From the NCBI GenBank assembly GCA_013248845.1, contig WSQC01000013.1:1-64000 (forward strand): a stretch of DNA of 64,000 nucleotides, given 5' to 3'. This document shows positions 21,376-33,016 of this stretch, one piece after another. The position numbers were made by a program, and so were the translations under genes. This DNA comes from Passalora sequoiae. Its lineage: Eukaryota > Ascomycota > Dothideomycetes > Mycosphaerellales > Mycosphaerellaceae. The stretch's first letter is position 1, and every line of letters starts with the position of its first letter. The notes beneath the pieces are model-generated. The model was given only the letters and a program-made list of their open reading frames with translations, was not told the origin of the DNA and did no database searches.

Positions 21376-24300
21376 GCGGATGTTGCTCTTAGCCTTGCTT
21401 TAGGTCTCTGCGCGGACTAGAAATGTATGAGCTGGATATGGTACGAGGACACTTTCCCGCGAGTGGTGGTGATATTACCAAGGTTCCAAGCCGACACTGG
21501 ATCGAGCTTTAGGACTATCGCCCTTCCGCCGCGAGCACCACTCCTGATTACCAGACCGACTACATCAACGTTCCTTGGATACCGTCCAGGTTTGACAGAG
21601 TCTCTCCAAATGCCTCACTTGCCATGTCTCTCTTTACTTGTAACCCTCCTCTCAGCCGAACACGTACCTGCCCTACCATGTGTCAATATCCTGGCGCTAA
21701 TCAATCTCTTTCTGCTCGACTCTAGCTACATAGGAACAACGCGTTCTCGAAAAGCCTCGACGTTCTCAAGGATTCTCGGCCGTATGCCGTTTCTTTCGAC
21801 GTGTCACTGTAGCTACTACGTGGTCCTTGTTTGCTCTTGGAACGAGTGCATATATACCCTCAAAGAACCTGGTTGTTATTGATGATGTCGTCTTTGCTGG
21901 AAATGTTACAATCCTCATGAGGGCCCATTCAACACCTGGCTCCAAGATCGCCTACACAAAGGCACTCTCGACCCTGTCGTAGTATATCGGGTCATCGATG
22001 GCATACTGTGCTACCGTCTCGTAATCGCCCAACCGTCTCACTTTTGAAGCCGATCGTGCAGAACCTATACTCGCCAGCAGCGAGCATCAGCCTAGCACGA
22101 CTGTTAGGTAAATGAAGAAGTTTTAGAAGGAACGGGAAATGGACCCGTAACAACTGCTAGAGCCATCGACGGCATGATGGAAGCAAGCAGTGGAACGCCA
22201 GACAACACTATGCTTTACATATTCCATCTGAAAGCTTGCGCCATCGACTAATAGTCACCATGATATATAATGATAGTTTCTGTATTCTCGCATTTGGACG
22301 CAGCGTAAGTACCAGAGCGAGCCTGTTGCATGGCACTCGAATGTCACAATATCCTCATCGAATTCTCGCTCCTCATAACCACGGTGCGCTTCTTCTCACG
22401 TTTGTCGGGCTATCGTGGCGGGTACGTTACCAAGCTCATTTCGAAAGGACAGAGGCCAGCTTGACGCCAAATGCTGGGCCAAGACAAATCCGATTGCGTG
22501 CACGGGCATGTCGTACAGCTGGAAATGACTGAGCTTTACGCCCACCCAGAGTCAAGACGTGTTGCGACGAGCTTTGGCTACCTGTGGTGCGCGCGTGAAG
22601 TTCTGGGCAAGTCAATCAACTAACATCGAGCTCATCGATGGGACTACCGCTGTTTTGAGCCCATCTTCTCTGGTCGCGACGAAACTCGTACTTCTGGCTT
22701 GCGTGATCTCATAAGCACGGCGCAGCAGTCATCTTGGGTGCAAAAGTATGCTTACCATGTGTTCGACAGGGTTGTCAGCACTTCAATTTGACTTGAGCAT
22801 CCACGAATATGGACTTGCGGCGTAAGATCCATAGCCAGCCGAAGCAGCCATCAAGATATATGCAACTTAGGTCGCTCTTCTCTGCTCACAAGAATACCTG
22901 AAGGTCGAGTTCACAAAATGTCTGCCAAACGACAGTATTATATTGGGATACAGTCGACATAGACTACTGACAACCTACAGACAACAATGAACGGGATGTC
23001 CTTGATCTCCAATCGAGCAGACGTCCGCAGAGAATGCAGTCTGCGAGGAATGGTGATACTGTCAGGCCTGAAATTGTCCGGGTCGGGCAGTGTGAGAGAC
23101 GACGGTGTCAGAGACGCGAGCGATGGACACGTCGAGAGTCGGTTGTAGATGGACAGAAAATTGCCTCAGTCCGTCGAACACCACGTAGGAATAAACTTGG
23201 AGCTGCAGCGACGGAGCACAACACGTGGAGGGCATTCATATCGGGAATTCTGGTGCTCCTGTTGATGAGACCTCATGCGTGGCCAGGGTTGCGGCTCGCT
23301 GAGTAGTTGCTGCCACCCACTAGAGGCCCATCCAGTGACTCTTCTCGCCGTCGGCCAGTGAAGGGATAGATCGATTCATCCGGGCGTATCTCGCCATCGC
23401 GATATCTACGCAGTGTGCACGAGAATGCTGCTTCGCCAAATATGCAGCGTGCTTCCATCTGGCGACGTGCAGTTGCAGTTGCTTGCGGAGCATCAAATCG
23501 TCATCGTGGTTGCCAGAATCTGTGGTAGCAATCTGGTTGTGTGGCCTTGCTCGTGGTGCGGCGAACGACGTACAGACAGAGCGGTGAAAGATGACTTACT
23601 CAGCGACATTTTGATGTCATGGTCTCGCAATGACTCCAGACTAGGCAAGAGTCTTCCCACCGATGGCGCAGACAGAACATAGAGGATTGAATGAGTTTAT
23701 TGACTGTGGTTGGCACAGAGAATGTTCAGCCGCAGCTGTACGTATGGTATTATGTCCTGCGTCCGACGCCGCCGCTCGCACGACCGCGTACCCGACCTGC
23801 ACCTGAGCAGCGCATCGCAGTGCGCCAATCATCTCGGCTAGGTGAAGCTTTCAGGCACGGCTCTCTGTGCCTGGCGTCAGGCAAGGAATCGTTGTGAAAC
23901 GTGGTGGGCGGAGTTGCGTTGCATGAGTACGTGCGTACGTGCGTGCGTGTATGCCATGCAGACTCGTTGGTTCCGCGGGTGAAGGTACTGAGCTAGTGGC
24001 CGGCCGTACTGTAATGCGGGTTGCAGCATCATTTTGTTCTCGTCGGCAGCGAAGGTGAAGAGCATACTAGTAGTTCTACTGTCCACCAGGCTGTTCACTG
24101 ATGAGGTATCGACTTCGGCAGTGACTTCCGCTGGGCTGATGCCATCTGTCTCGGTATACGGACCAGGGCGGTGAGAGTAAAGGCGTTTCAACTGTCGAAG
24201 GTCAAGTCAAGCTCTTGCATCGATATGAATGTAAAGTACAGCACACACAGCTGCAGAGTCATCTCGATAGGGTCAAGTTCGAGGTTCGTCGTCGTTTGAC

Positions 24301-24988
24301 ATCGGCGTTCGGACATTGTCGACGACAGGGGGGGCGGCCTCGGCTGCAGGTGCGGAAGCAAAGGCTTGGCAGGTGTCACAACAGTAACTACTAGTCTACT
24401 AGTGGTAGTAGTGTCAACGGCGGCAGGGTCGATGCTACTCTTCGCTTCTCCACCTCTTCCCGTCATGATGCAGGTACAATCTGGCAAAACATCCCATCGT
24501 ACGCTTCTCTCCACGCAACTCTGCACCCGTCGCGCGTGTCGGGTAGATGACCACGAGAAAAGGGTGATTGTATTTATGGGTCTTGTCAAAGCTAAGCGCT
24601 ACGCCATGTGATGCATGAACAAGAAGCGAGCAGTAACGCGAAGCAATTCCAGCCATGTTTTGCCTGCCCTTCCTTGGAGAAATGACCGACCGTCTGGCAC
24701 GCTCGCGTTCGAAAACATGTTCTGAGCGCCTGACGGTATGACAAGTGAAGCGGGAGCAGTGACAGATCAGGGTCTTCCTGCGCTGCGTTGGCCCTCGGGT
24801 GGAGCGTTATTGCTGGTGGTGGGTGCGTGAATGCAGGTTGGAGCGGCATGCATACCATACCATATCATACCTTTCACCTGTTCCTTAACCTATCTCCTTC
24901 GCCGACATATCAAATCGTTTGTTCACCTATTTTCTTTCCTAATGACCAGTCGCTTCTTGACTTCGACGATACATCACATGCTGAGAAC
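21376..24988. other. Large intergenic interval
   Basis: About 3.6 kb with no convincing gene. A 151-codon plus-strand frame at 21427-21882 has no recognisable features. A GTAC/GTGC-type microsatellite lies near 23926-23950, and a short palindromic ACTACTAGT-rich patch near 24386-24413. The last few hundred bases are promoter and leader of the next gene. Confidence 0.45.
23926..23950 (+). repeat. CGTG/CGTA tetranucleotide microsatellite
   Basis: Short run of GTACGTGCGTACGTGCGTGC-type repeats. Simple sequence, intergenic. Confidence 0.8.
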
Positions 24989-26086
24989 ATGTTATCCAAG
25001 AACCTATTGATCCCACTAGGCTTTCTGCTCGCGACTGCTACGGCAGTCCCGAGCAAGCGAGACGACCTATCAACCACCATCGAAAGCTCTGCCACCTGCT
25101 TCACCAAATACCAACATGCCGTCGAGACACTTGACTCTCTGCCAACGCGCACAAAGACGATATCGCACACAGTCAGCTCAACCGTGACCGCCTGCGCTGG
25201 CCAGTCAACCATCACTTCTACACTCACCCCGGACGCCGTCACTGTGGGCAACGGCCTGCGTGCGAGACAAGCAGGATGCTCGACCACCACCACCATGTAC
25301 GTACCTTCACCGTTGCCCCAGATTTGTGCTAATGTTAATCCTAGCACGGCCGCAGCTACAACCGTCTACACGGGAACATACAATGGCACCATGGCAAAGC
25401 GTACTGCGACTCCGCTCGAGAGGATGCTCTCGCCTGCCAAGCGTGACCAACCTTTCAAGCCCAACCTCTTCCACGTATTTGGCCAGCAAGCACGAGTTGC
25501 TTTGCAGCAGAATGCTGTCGGCGTTGGCTGTATTGAGCAGATCACGACATACGTAGTGACCACGACCACGCTGATCGAGCAGCCGACCACCGAGATTGTC
25601 ACCGCGGATACACCAACCGTGACCATTTCATCCACACTTCTGGCGATCATTGGCACTGGTACTGCACCTGCATCAATCACAAGTACAACCACCGCAGGCC
25701 TGCTGAATGCCACCACAGCTGGCGGCATCTGCACCGAGACCATCGCATCGAGTACGACGACCCAACACTTGAAGTGTGCGCCCACCAATTTGATCTCCCA
25801 GATGAATGGCTACGGCATCGCAAAGGTGGGCAGCAACACGGCAAACCTCATGGGTCTTGGTGATGGTACAGATGCGAGCGCTTGTTGTCAGACTTGCGTC
25901 GAGGCGACCGGTTGCGCTGCAGTCGAGGTGGATCCGGACGCTGGAAATTGTTTCATGTGGTCGACAGAAAACCCAACATGTGGCACTGGTTTGCAATATT
26001 CGGATGCAGGACAAGAGCTGGATCCAGGATCTGGCTTTCTGGTTCAGAGTGGCTGTGGAACCATTGAAGCCATGGACTCGCTCTGA
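24989..26086 (+). CDS. Secreted Ser/Thr-rich protein with PAN/apple-like C-terminus
   Basis: ATG at 24989 starts a clear signal peptide (NLLIPLGFLLATATAVP) followed by dibasic Kex2-type sites (SKRDD, AKRT, AKRD). The middle is rich in Thr/Ser and Val, likely O-glycosylated. The C-terminal 90 residues hold a cysteine pattern (SACCQTCVEATGCAAVE, NCFMWST, NPTCGTG) resembling fungal PAN/apple-like modules of secreted or wall proteins. Unspliced it is 365 residues. A 48-nt in-frame segment, 25297-25344, has a donor GTACGT, a GCTAAT branch-like site and a CTAG acceptor, so it is probably an intron whose removal keeps the frame (349 residues). An ATG 67 codons upstream is in frame but would bury the signal peptide. 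Confidence 0.82.
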   Translation: MLSKNLLIPLGFLLATATAVPSKRDDLSTTIESSATCFTKYQHAVETLDSLPTRTKTISHTVSSTVTACAGQSTITSTLTPDAVTVGNGLRARQAGCSTTTTMYVPSPLPQICANVNPSTAAATTVYTGTYNGTMAKRTATPLERMLSPAKRDQPFKPNLFHVFGQQARVALQQNAVGVGCIEQITTYVVTTTTLIEQPTTEIVTADTPTVTISSTLLAIIGTGTAPASITSTTTAGLLNATTAGGICTETIASSTTTQHLKCAPTNLISQMNGYGIAKVGSNTANLMGLGDGTDASACCQTCVEATGCAAVEVDPDAGNCFMWSTENPTCGTGLQYSDAGQELDPGSGFLVQSGCGTIEAMDSL

Positions 26087-26583
26087 GGGGATATGGAGGA
26101 AACGCCATGAAACAGGATGGCGCCTGTACAGAATAATGACGCGCAAAGCGGTGAACAGAAAGTAATGATACGGACGCAAGGCGTTCTGTTGAAAAGGTCA
26201 CCCAGCACCTTCGAAACGTACATGTACGTGCATTGCGATTCCTGCCAAGACTCGAGGATCCCAGAAAACCGGGCACAGAATCAGGGACATGTCCAGCCAC
26301 AAGAGGATCCTTGTTCATGTTGCATCATATCGCATCGTCGGCCACGTTCCACGAGAAAACGCTTGATCTTGATCTCGTCCAACTGTGCGACTCGTCGACA
26401 ATGCTGTGACGCGTGTGGCCTGCAATACTGGATCTTGTTCTTCAGCCACTTCACTTTTGCTCTTTTCGCAAACTACACCACTTCTGTGCTTAATCAATTG
26501 TTCCTGCATTACACTGCGTCTTTCGGTCTCAGAACTGTGTGCATCGTATCTATATCGTGGTTGCATTCGCTCAAGTAGCATCA
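26087..26583. other. Intergenic, no gene seen
   Basis: 3' flank of the secreted protein and promoter of the DUF1989 gene. No independent ORF with support. Confidence 0.5.
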
Positions 26584-28422
26584 ATGTCAATGGCGGAGCT
26601 CCAGACGATCCCAGCTCGCCATGGTGTGGCAACCTTCGTTCCAGCAGGACAGATCATCAAGATCGTAAACACGTCTGGCACACAAGTGATCGATACATGG
26701 GCATTCGCCTTACCTAAACCCGACGGCACGAAAGGCGAGCAGGAAGCCAAACAGAAAGAAGAAGAAGAAGAAGAAGAAGAGTCCAAAGATCAAGCCAACC
26801 TGAAAAGCGCGTCGAAGAAGAGTGGCAAGGACCTACCTAGCCAGGAAGATGCAGAGAAAGCGACGGCTGGCGCTCAAGCCCAAGCTAATGACGCGAATGA
26901 CACATCCAAGAAGAGCACATGGAGCAGCTATGTACCAAGCTTAGGCTTGGGAGGCGGCAAGAAGGACGAGAGCAAAAATGAGCAAGGACAAGAAGCTGGT
27001 AAGAAGGGTGATGAGACAGAGCAGCAGAAGAACTCGAAGACATGGGGATCTTACTTCTCGGCTGGGAAAGGGTTTAGCTCGTACATTCCCAAGCAAGCGA
27101 CTGATACGGTCTCGCAATTCGCGTCTAGCGTGAGGTATTCCCTACAACCCTATATCATCTTAGCACTGACATCGTGTTCAGCACCAGCGCGACACAAGCA
27201 AGTCCTACCTCGAACAACTCCAAGACTTCGCGAAGACTCCGGTCGGCGCAGCCGGTATGAAAGGTAACGCATCTTGCACATTGACTGTGCACTGACACAA
27301 TTACTTACAGGCATGGCAGCCGTGACAGGATCCGGGTACGCTGGATCACTATATGCGGGATACCAGGCGTGGAACTCGAAGAATGCCGCAAACCCAAATA
27401 TGGAGTTCATGAGCATGGCGCACACAAGGACTGCAACTCTTCATTTGAGACCGAAGATCAACGATACACTCGTCACGAACATTCGCGAGCCGATCTTGAC
27501 AGTCGTCGAAGATCATTCGCCTGGTATCCACGATACACTCATTCCAGCTTGCGATCCGTACCGATACCAGGCTCTAGGGGTGCCCAAGTGGGAAGAGCAC
27601 GGATCGTGCGCGGAGAATCTCGTCCTCGCGCTGAAGGAGCTGAACGAACGCGCTGGTCTCAAGGGCGCGAAAGCAGTAGGCGCGGATGTTACTATCAATA
27701 ACTGCCCGGCACCGCTGAACTTGTTCATGAATATTCCGTGGGACGATGAAGGCGATATTGGATTCCACGCGCCAAAATCGAAGAAAGGTGACTACATCCG
27801 TCTGAAGGCCGAAAGAGACGTCGTCGTGGTGATGAGTGCCTGCCCCAACGACGTCAACGGTATCAATGGGAAAAATATCACGGACGCTAGCTTTCTGGTG
27901 GAGGATGCAGGTGAGGATACTGCGAATGCGGTGAAGCGTAGCGCTGCGCCCGTCAAGAAGAAGACGCCTCCCGTGCAGCGGAAAGCGCCAGCCAAGAAAG
28001 CACCTGCCGCAGCCACCACTCCTCGAACCAACGACGATGACGACAACAATGAGAACGAGGATGTTGCGAAGCCCTCTTCCACACCTGCACCAGTTAAGAA
28101 ACCGATCCCGCAGAAGAAGAAACCCGTACCACCGCCCACAAACACCAGCAATAATGCTTCCAAGCCCGCGCAAGCCCAAAAGACCGCACAACCCGTCAAG
28201 AAGGCAGCTCCAGCTAAGTCTGCTACTGGCACTGGACAACCTCTGGGTAAAACGACCGGACCTCCTCCTAGCAAACCTCCGGCTGCCAAGAAGAAACCAG
28301 TGCCTTCGAGTACGGCTACGAGTAGTGTCAATGGGACGGCTCCGACGCCTGTAAGGAAACAGCCGAGGAAGTTGAGCAGGCCGGCGCAGAATGCTGGTGG
28401 CGGTGGTGGTGGGGAGAGTTGA
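26584..28422 (+). CDS. DUF1989 (urea carboxylase-associated type) protein with low-complexity insert and tail
   Basis: Three exons: 26584-27129, 27182-27263, 27311-28422 (introns 52 and 47 nt), 579 residues. The start TIPARHGVATFVPAGQIIKI with NTSGTQVIDTWAF and the later HDTLIPACDPYRYQALGV with GSCAENLVLAL are hallmarks of DUF1989. The two halves are separated by about 150 residues of Lys/Glu-rich low-complexity sequence, including a run of Glu encoded by a GAA/GAG microsatellite, and repeats of the type TW-(S/G)-SY. After the domain, about 160 residues are Lys/Pro/Ala-rich (PVKK, KKKPVPP). DUF1989 members are linked to urea and nucleobase nitrogen metabolism in bacteria; the fungal role is unknown. 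Start could also be the second Met (26590). A long antisense ORF here is a composition shadow. Confidence 0.85.
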
Positions 28423-29247
28423 GAGGGAGAGCTGGTGGAAATGAGAATGTTGATGAAGAAACATATTGGAAGGATTTTTAGCAGGGCGCTTGTCTGTGCG
28501 GCAGCGAAGGTTTCTGGTACATCATGCGCGTTGGTCCCGTAGTTGTGGTGGTTGTGGCGGTTCTGGCGTTGCTGCTGTTGTTGATGATTTGCGATGCAGT
28601 AGTATCTTTTAGGTGGAGGTTGGGTTAGTATGGATTCGTCGAGGAAGAGTATTGTTATCTTCGGAACAACTCTCTCATCTTTGCGAGAAGGTTGTCGTGC
28701 AAAGACTGCTCCGAAGATCTACCGAGAAACAGAACTCGGGTAGAATACCGTGTTCCATTCCTCTCTGATCATTGCTCTGAGACAAAGCTATTCGCTCCGC
28801 GCACTCGCTCGTGCCAGGCAATGCGCACGTTTACAGAAGTTCAAGTGAGGATCAAGGACTCGGCCCATTTCGAGGAATTGGAACCACGAGAGTATGAGAT
28901 GAAAGAATGCTCTGATCTCGGAACTTGGTCATTGACATACTTCCGGCTCTGCCTAAAACAGTAACGATACCGTCTCTGCGCTCTGTACAATGTGCTCCTG
29001 TTCATTACACATCTCCAAATTGTGCATGAATCGTCTGCTGCTATGTTTCAAAATTGGGTATCTGTCACCGTTTCATGAGATTGCGAACGCCCCCACGTCC
29101 TGTCATAACACTCGTAATCGCTGCCTGCTGCTGCAGTCATGGAAGAAAGTATGCTGCTCGTGTTGCGGGTTGAGAGGTTCTTCCGACGGTTGTCGTCGGC
29201 CGCAGGAGCCAAATGATGCCTGTCTCCAACCAACAATCCCAGAACGT
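28423..29247. other. Intergenic, no gene seen
   Basis: Convergent 3' ends of the DUF1989 gene and the small secreted gene. A 90-codon plus frame at 28692-28964 has no supporting features. Confidence 0.5.
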
Positions 29248-29700
29248 CTAGCAGATTGTGATGTAGTCCCCGTCCCCGCCCTCGTCCTCGTCCCAGACAG
29301 CATCCCAAACTTCGAGCGGCTGGCTAGCGTCATCGTTGCTGCAAACGCAAGTCCTATCAAAAGGCTCGCTAGTAGGATACATCAGTATTAAAGCTGTCTT
29401 GAGAAGCGAGCTTCATGCTTACTGGTTCTTCTGGTATGCGTAGATGAAGCCATTATCCGAACACTGCTCATCGCATTCTTTGGTTTGGTCAACGCAGTTG
29501 GGGCCTTCGAGCTGGACGCATCCCCATGCTTCGTTGTCGAGCTGGCAATGGTCTAAGCCGTCCTGGCAGCATTGACCGCCGGAGTATACGAATGGGAGAG
29601 GTTCCGGAAGTGGATCCCAGGGCCACCACCATGGTGTGGCGGTGACTGAGGTGGTCAGCGCCAGGAAGGTGGTGGTGATGATGATGATGGAAGACCACAT
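29248..29700 (-). CDS. Small cysteine-rich secreted protein
   Basis: Two exons: 29700-29423 and 29368-29248, with a 54-nt intron (donor GTAAGC, acceptor CTAG), 132 residues. Unspliced reading stops at 93 residues, exactly in the donor. Signal peptide about residues 1-22 (hydrophobic IIIITTTFLALTTSVTA), then a Trp/Pro-rich stretch (PWWWPWDPLPEPLP), a block of eight cysteines (QCCQDGLDHC ... CVDQTKECDEQC) and an acidic C-terminus ending GGDGDYITIC. Small size, secretion and many cysteines are typical of effector-like or wall-associated proteins; no family recognised. A TATA-like element lies about 95 bp upstream. It stands between a convergent DUF1989 gene and a HET pseudogene. Confidence 0.78.
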
Positions 29701-29795
29701 CGTGGGGACTTGTCAATGACTTTGTTTGGTGGTCGTTGGGGTGAGTGTCTTTGCTAAGTCGCAGACGTGGCCTCCAGTCCCGAACTGCACATCGA

Positions 29796-29805
29796 TATTT
29801 ATATC
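29796..29805 (-). promoter_or_regulatory. TATA-like box of small secreted gene
   Basis: GATATAAATA on the minus strand, 96-105 bp upstream of the ATG at 29700, a normal distance for a fungal TATA element. Confidence 0.5.
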
Positions 29806-30647
29806 TGCATCGCGTCGGTACAGATCCCACGTCAGACCTCTTGGAGTCACTCTCAAGACTCTCATCATGGGCTGGCATGGGCAGTCACTGCCAAGCCATA
29901 CCACGACCTGGTACTGTGTCTACAGCCTTTGGCTTGTCGCTGATTCTGCACGGTCGATGGATGGGATGAGGTGCCATCCGAGTGGTTGTGGAGCGTCTCC
30001 GCCTGTTCACAGCATACTAGGACCAGCAATGATCTCACTGTGGTATCTCTTGCCAGTCCACAAGCGGATTGGTCTTGCGGGGTTGGAGTGTCTGGCCACA
30101 CAGCCTTGAGCCTTCCGCGTGCACCGAACCACGATGCAATCCTGCTTACCCATGTGATCTTGACCGTCAACATGATCAGCCAAGCATCTCAGCTAGACGG
30201 CAAATCGTCACGAGGGACACTGTGTGATCTATTCTTATCGACTTCTTACGCCAAGTCATTGAGACCTCCCCAGCACCATCGTGTCGAACGTGCTATTTCT
30301 GGATCCCATCCATGAAGGCGTCGCCAATGGGGCATGCCCAGTCTGCCAGCCGATGTCGGATTTCAAGAGCTCAGCTCCTGAAGTCATAGGCAGGTTCATC
30401 AATCAGGCATCTCATTGGGCAATCGCCGCCCGTCCAAAGATGCAATTGCCTTATCGATCATGAATGTGAAGAGTAAACTGTCTAAATTTAGCATTTATCT
30501 GGAGAAACGTATATCCGAGGTACGCTAGCGAACTCACGCATATCTCCCTTTATCTCGGCTTACAACGAACGACAAGCGGGTACTGTTCCCTCTGCTGGCT
30601 GTATGGCTTCAGTCAGAGAGCTAGTGTCAGCGAGCTATCGCGTGTGA
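29806..30647. other. Intergenic, no gene seen
   Basis: Only short overlapping ORFs. Contains the upstream region of the small secreted gene and of the HET relic. Confidence 0.5.
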
Positions 30648-32879
30648 ATGCCAGCAGCTTCGACTAGACGTCCGTCATATCGACAGGTCTTTTCGCATTC
30701 TATGCGACCACCGATTGCCATGACTTTGCGTTCCCTGCTAAACAGCGAGCATTGCGAGGATGCTGATGACTGTCTCAGCACACTCTCTGGCGGGGACACA
30801 GAGTCAGACGAGGGCGACGACTCGATGTTTGACATGTTCACTGGTGAGGTGGTAGACGAGGAGCTGCCCTAAATTGACGCAGATGGCGCCGCAACAGCAC
30901 ATACCGCAGAATGTGGTGCAGATCAAGAAGCAGAGCAATGGACTGAAGTCACGTCCTTACGTGCCGGGTTCGACAAGGATCTGACCAGCGACGGGCAGGA
31001 TTCTGGGGCATGGACCACGCTGCCACCGCCGGCAAAGATTCCGCCAACTGATGCTGATCTCCCTGCGATCAATGCAGCCGCTGAAGGAGACCTCGACTAC
31101 GCCCATGTGCCCGTGCGTGACAATGACATTATCCGACTCGTTGACATGCTCCCGGAAGATGACCCGCGCCACGGTACATCACCTGCCATGCACACGGCTT
31201 TCCTCTAGACAGCCAAGGAATATTTCTTAGTCGTGTCGCACAATCCGGCAAGAGCCAACGGCAAGACTGAGGTCCCGTGCAATGGGAGGCTGTTGACAAT
31301 ACCACAGGATACCTACACCGCTTTACATCACATTCGCCAAGGTCTAGACGCTGGACGGTGAAGTGTGTACGGAAGAAGGCCTGCCGTATGAATCGACACA
31401 GTATGTATGAGCTGTCAAGATCCAGCCTGGATAGTCAGAAACACGGCGAAGCCGTGTCGTAATGCCGAAAGGATACTCATCTGCTTGACCGGCAGTGGGA
31501 GCACTCCCTGCGTAGATGCTACAGACAGCGTCGATGAGCTCAGCTTGAACATTGAGGACATGACCTTCGGATATTCGGCACCCGACGTTCTGGACGAGGA
31601 CAACTCCCCTTGTGTTCAACTGACAGCATTACTGCAAAACTTGTGGTTCAAATCCCGATGTAGTGTGCATTATTTTGGGGTTTCCATTCGAGGATCACTT
31701 CCCCTGCCGAATGGTCGCACTATGGACTTTTCCAGCTTCCACGGGCAGGTCTGGAAGCATGATCCACAATATCTCGGCGGTTCCATGAAAGACCTTCAAG
31801 TCTTCGACGCATTCAGGTCACAGAGATCCATTGTCGCAAATCTTCATCACTACGCAACAATAGACTGCTAGCTACCCCACGACATTGTGTATGCCCTTTT
31901 GGGTATCACTTGTGGGTATAGGTCTGCTGGTGATACCACAAAATGCGGTTTGCGGGATTTTGGACTCAAGCATTGCAGTGTTTCGTATCAGCAGACTGTA
32001 TATGCACTGTTCAACGCTGTCGCCACTGAAGCGATGCTCAGTCGTCCGGCCACTGTGCTGGTATCTGCTTGCATAATAAACACTGCCGAGTACGTCAACG
32101 CTATAAACCAAGACTTATGTACACAGACCATCAATCCTTTGCTTCCAGATGTTCCCGAATAGCCATCATGGGTGCCTGATTGGCACATTAGTCCAGTATA
32201 TACAAACGAGCAACAGCGCCCGTGCATCGATTCGAGCTTCGGGGAGTTTTTCTGCAATCATTCCAGCAGCGCCGGTTCAGCATGGATGAAACGAGCCGTT
32301 GAGAGTTGAGTACTGTGGTATCAAGCCACCCCTACCCTTGGCAAATCAAAATGAACGCTGATCGTGGAACTGAAAACTGAGTGGATGGATACTGGAGTCC
32401 CCTCCGGACGCGACCAAAGTGATTGAGCTTGACTGACATCACACGTCGAATCGAGCCAACGGCATGCACTTGTCATCGATACAACGCTCGAGGAAATCCC
32501 GTTCCGATAGCAGCTTTTAGGTGTTCTTGGAGATGACGCAACCTGATGCTGAAGCAAATAGAGCCTTGTGCAAGGAATGGTACGCATCTTTTCTATGGCA
32601 TAGTAGGAAGTATCAGCCTTTTCGGGCCAAGACGACAGACAGCAGTGTCGTTACCAGGCGATATACGCCGAGTTGCCGGGGATCTCCGAAGACGACCTGA
32701 TGGTGTTTCTCTTTGGGTATCGCGTGGCGTTTATTGTTAGGCCGGCATGTCATGTTCTATACCGCTTCGTGGGCTGTATTCTACGCCCCGTGCTTATGAC
32801 AAAGTATCGATTCGCTTGGGTTGACGAGACGACCAAACAATGTCTGGGCATACGGGAACTGCTCGCGCCCGGCTACTGA
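30648..32879 (+). pseudogene. HET-domain gene killed by nonsense mutations
   Basis: One frame from ATG at 30648 carries HET-domain landmarks in order: VPCNGRLLTIPQDTYTALHH; then, after TGA in place of Trp, IDTVCMSCQDP ... CRNAERILICL; LLQNLWFKSR; LPHDIVYALLGI; PSWVPDW; and finally DDLMVFLFGYRVAFIVRP ... YRFVG near 32700-32780. HET proteins trigger vegetative incompatibility or cell death in fungi. In-frame stops lie at 30870 (TAA), 31206 (TAG), 31359 (TGA), 31389 (TGA), 31869 (TAG) and 32160 (TAG), and more between 32307 and 32590. TAA and the TAGs fit CAA/CAG changes. From 30648 to at least 32160 no frameshift is needed. Not functional as written. Confidence 0.8.
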
Positions 32880-33016
32880 GCTTGAGATCATCTGAGCAAC
32901 TTCACGTACTACACCTTGCTGCGTTGGACAGTCGTGTGTGTGTGGAGAAGTGTCTATGAAATATGGATCAGCACCTTTGACTACTTCAAGATCTGAACAC
33001 TGGTACAATTGCTATT

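Noticed and set aside
21427..21882. 151-codon plus-strand ORF
   Set aside because: No signal peptide, domain or splice context; composition unlike nearby genes.
27574..28464. 296-codon minus-strand ORF
   Set aside because: Antisense shadow of the DUF1989 gene's Lys/Pro-rich region.
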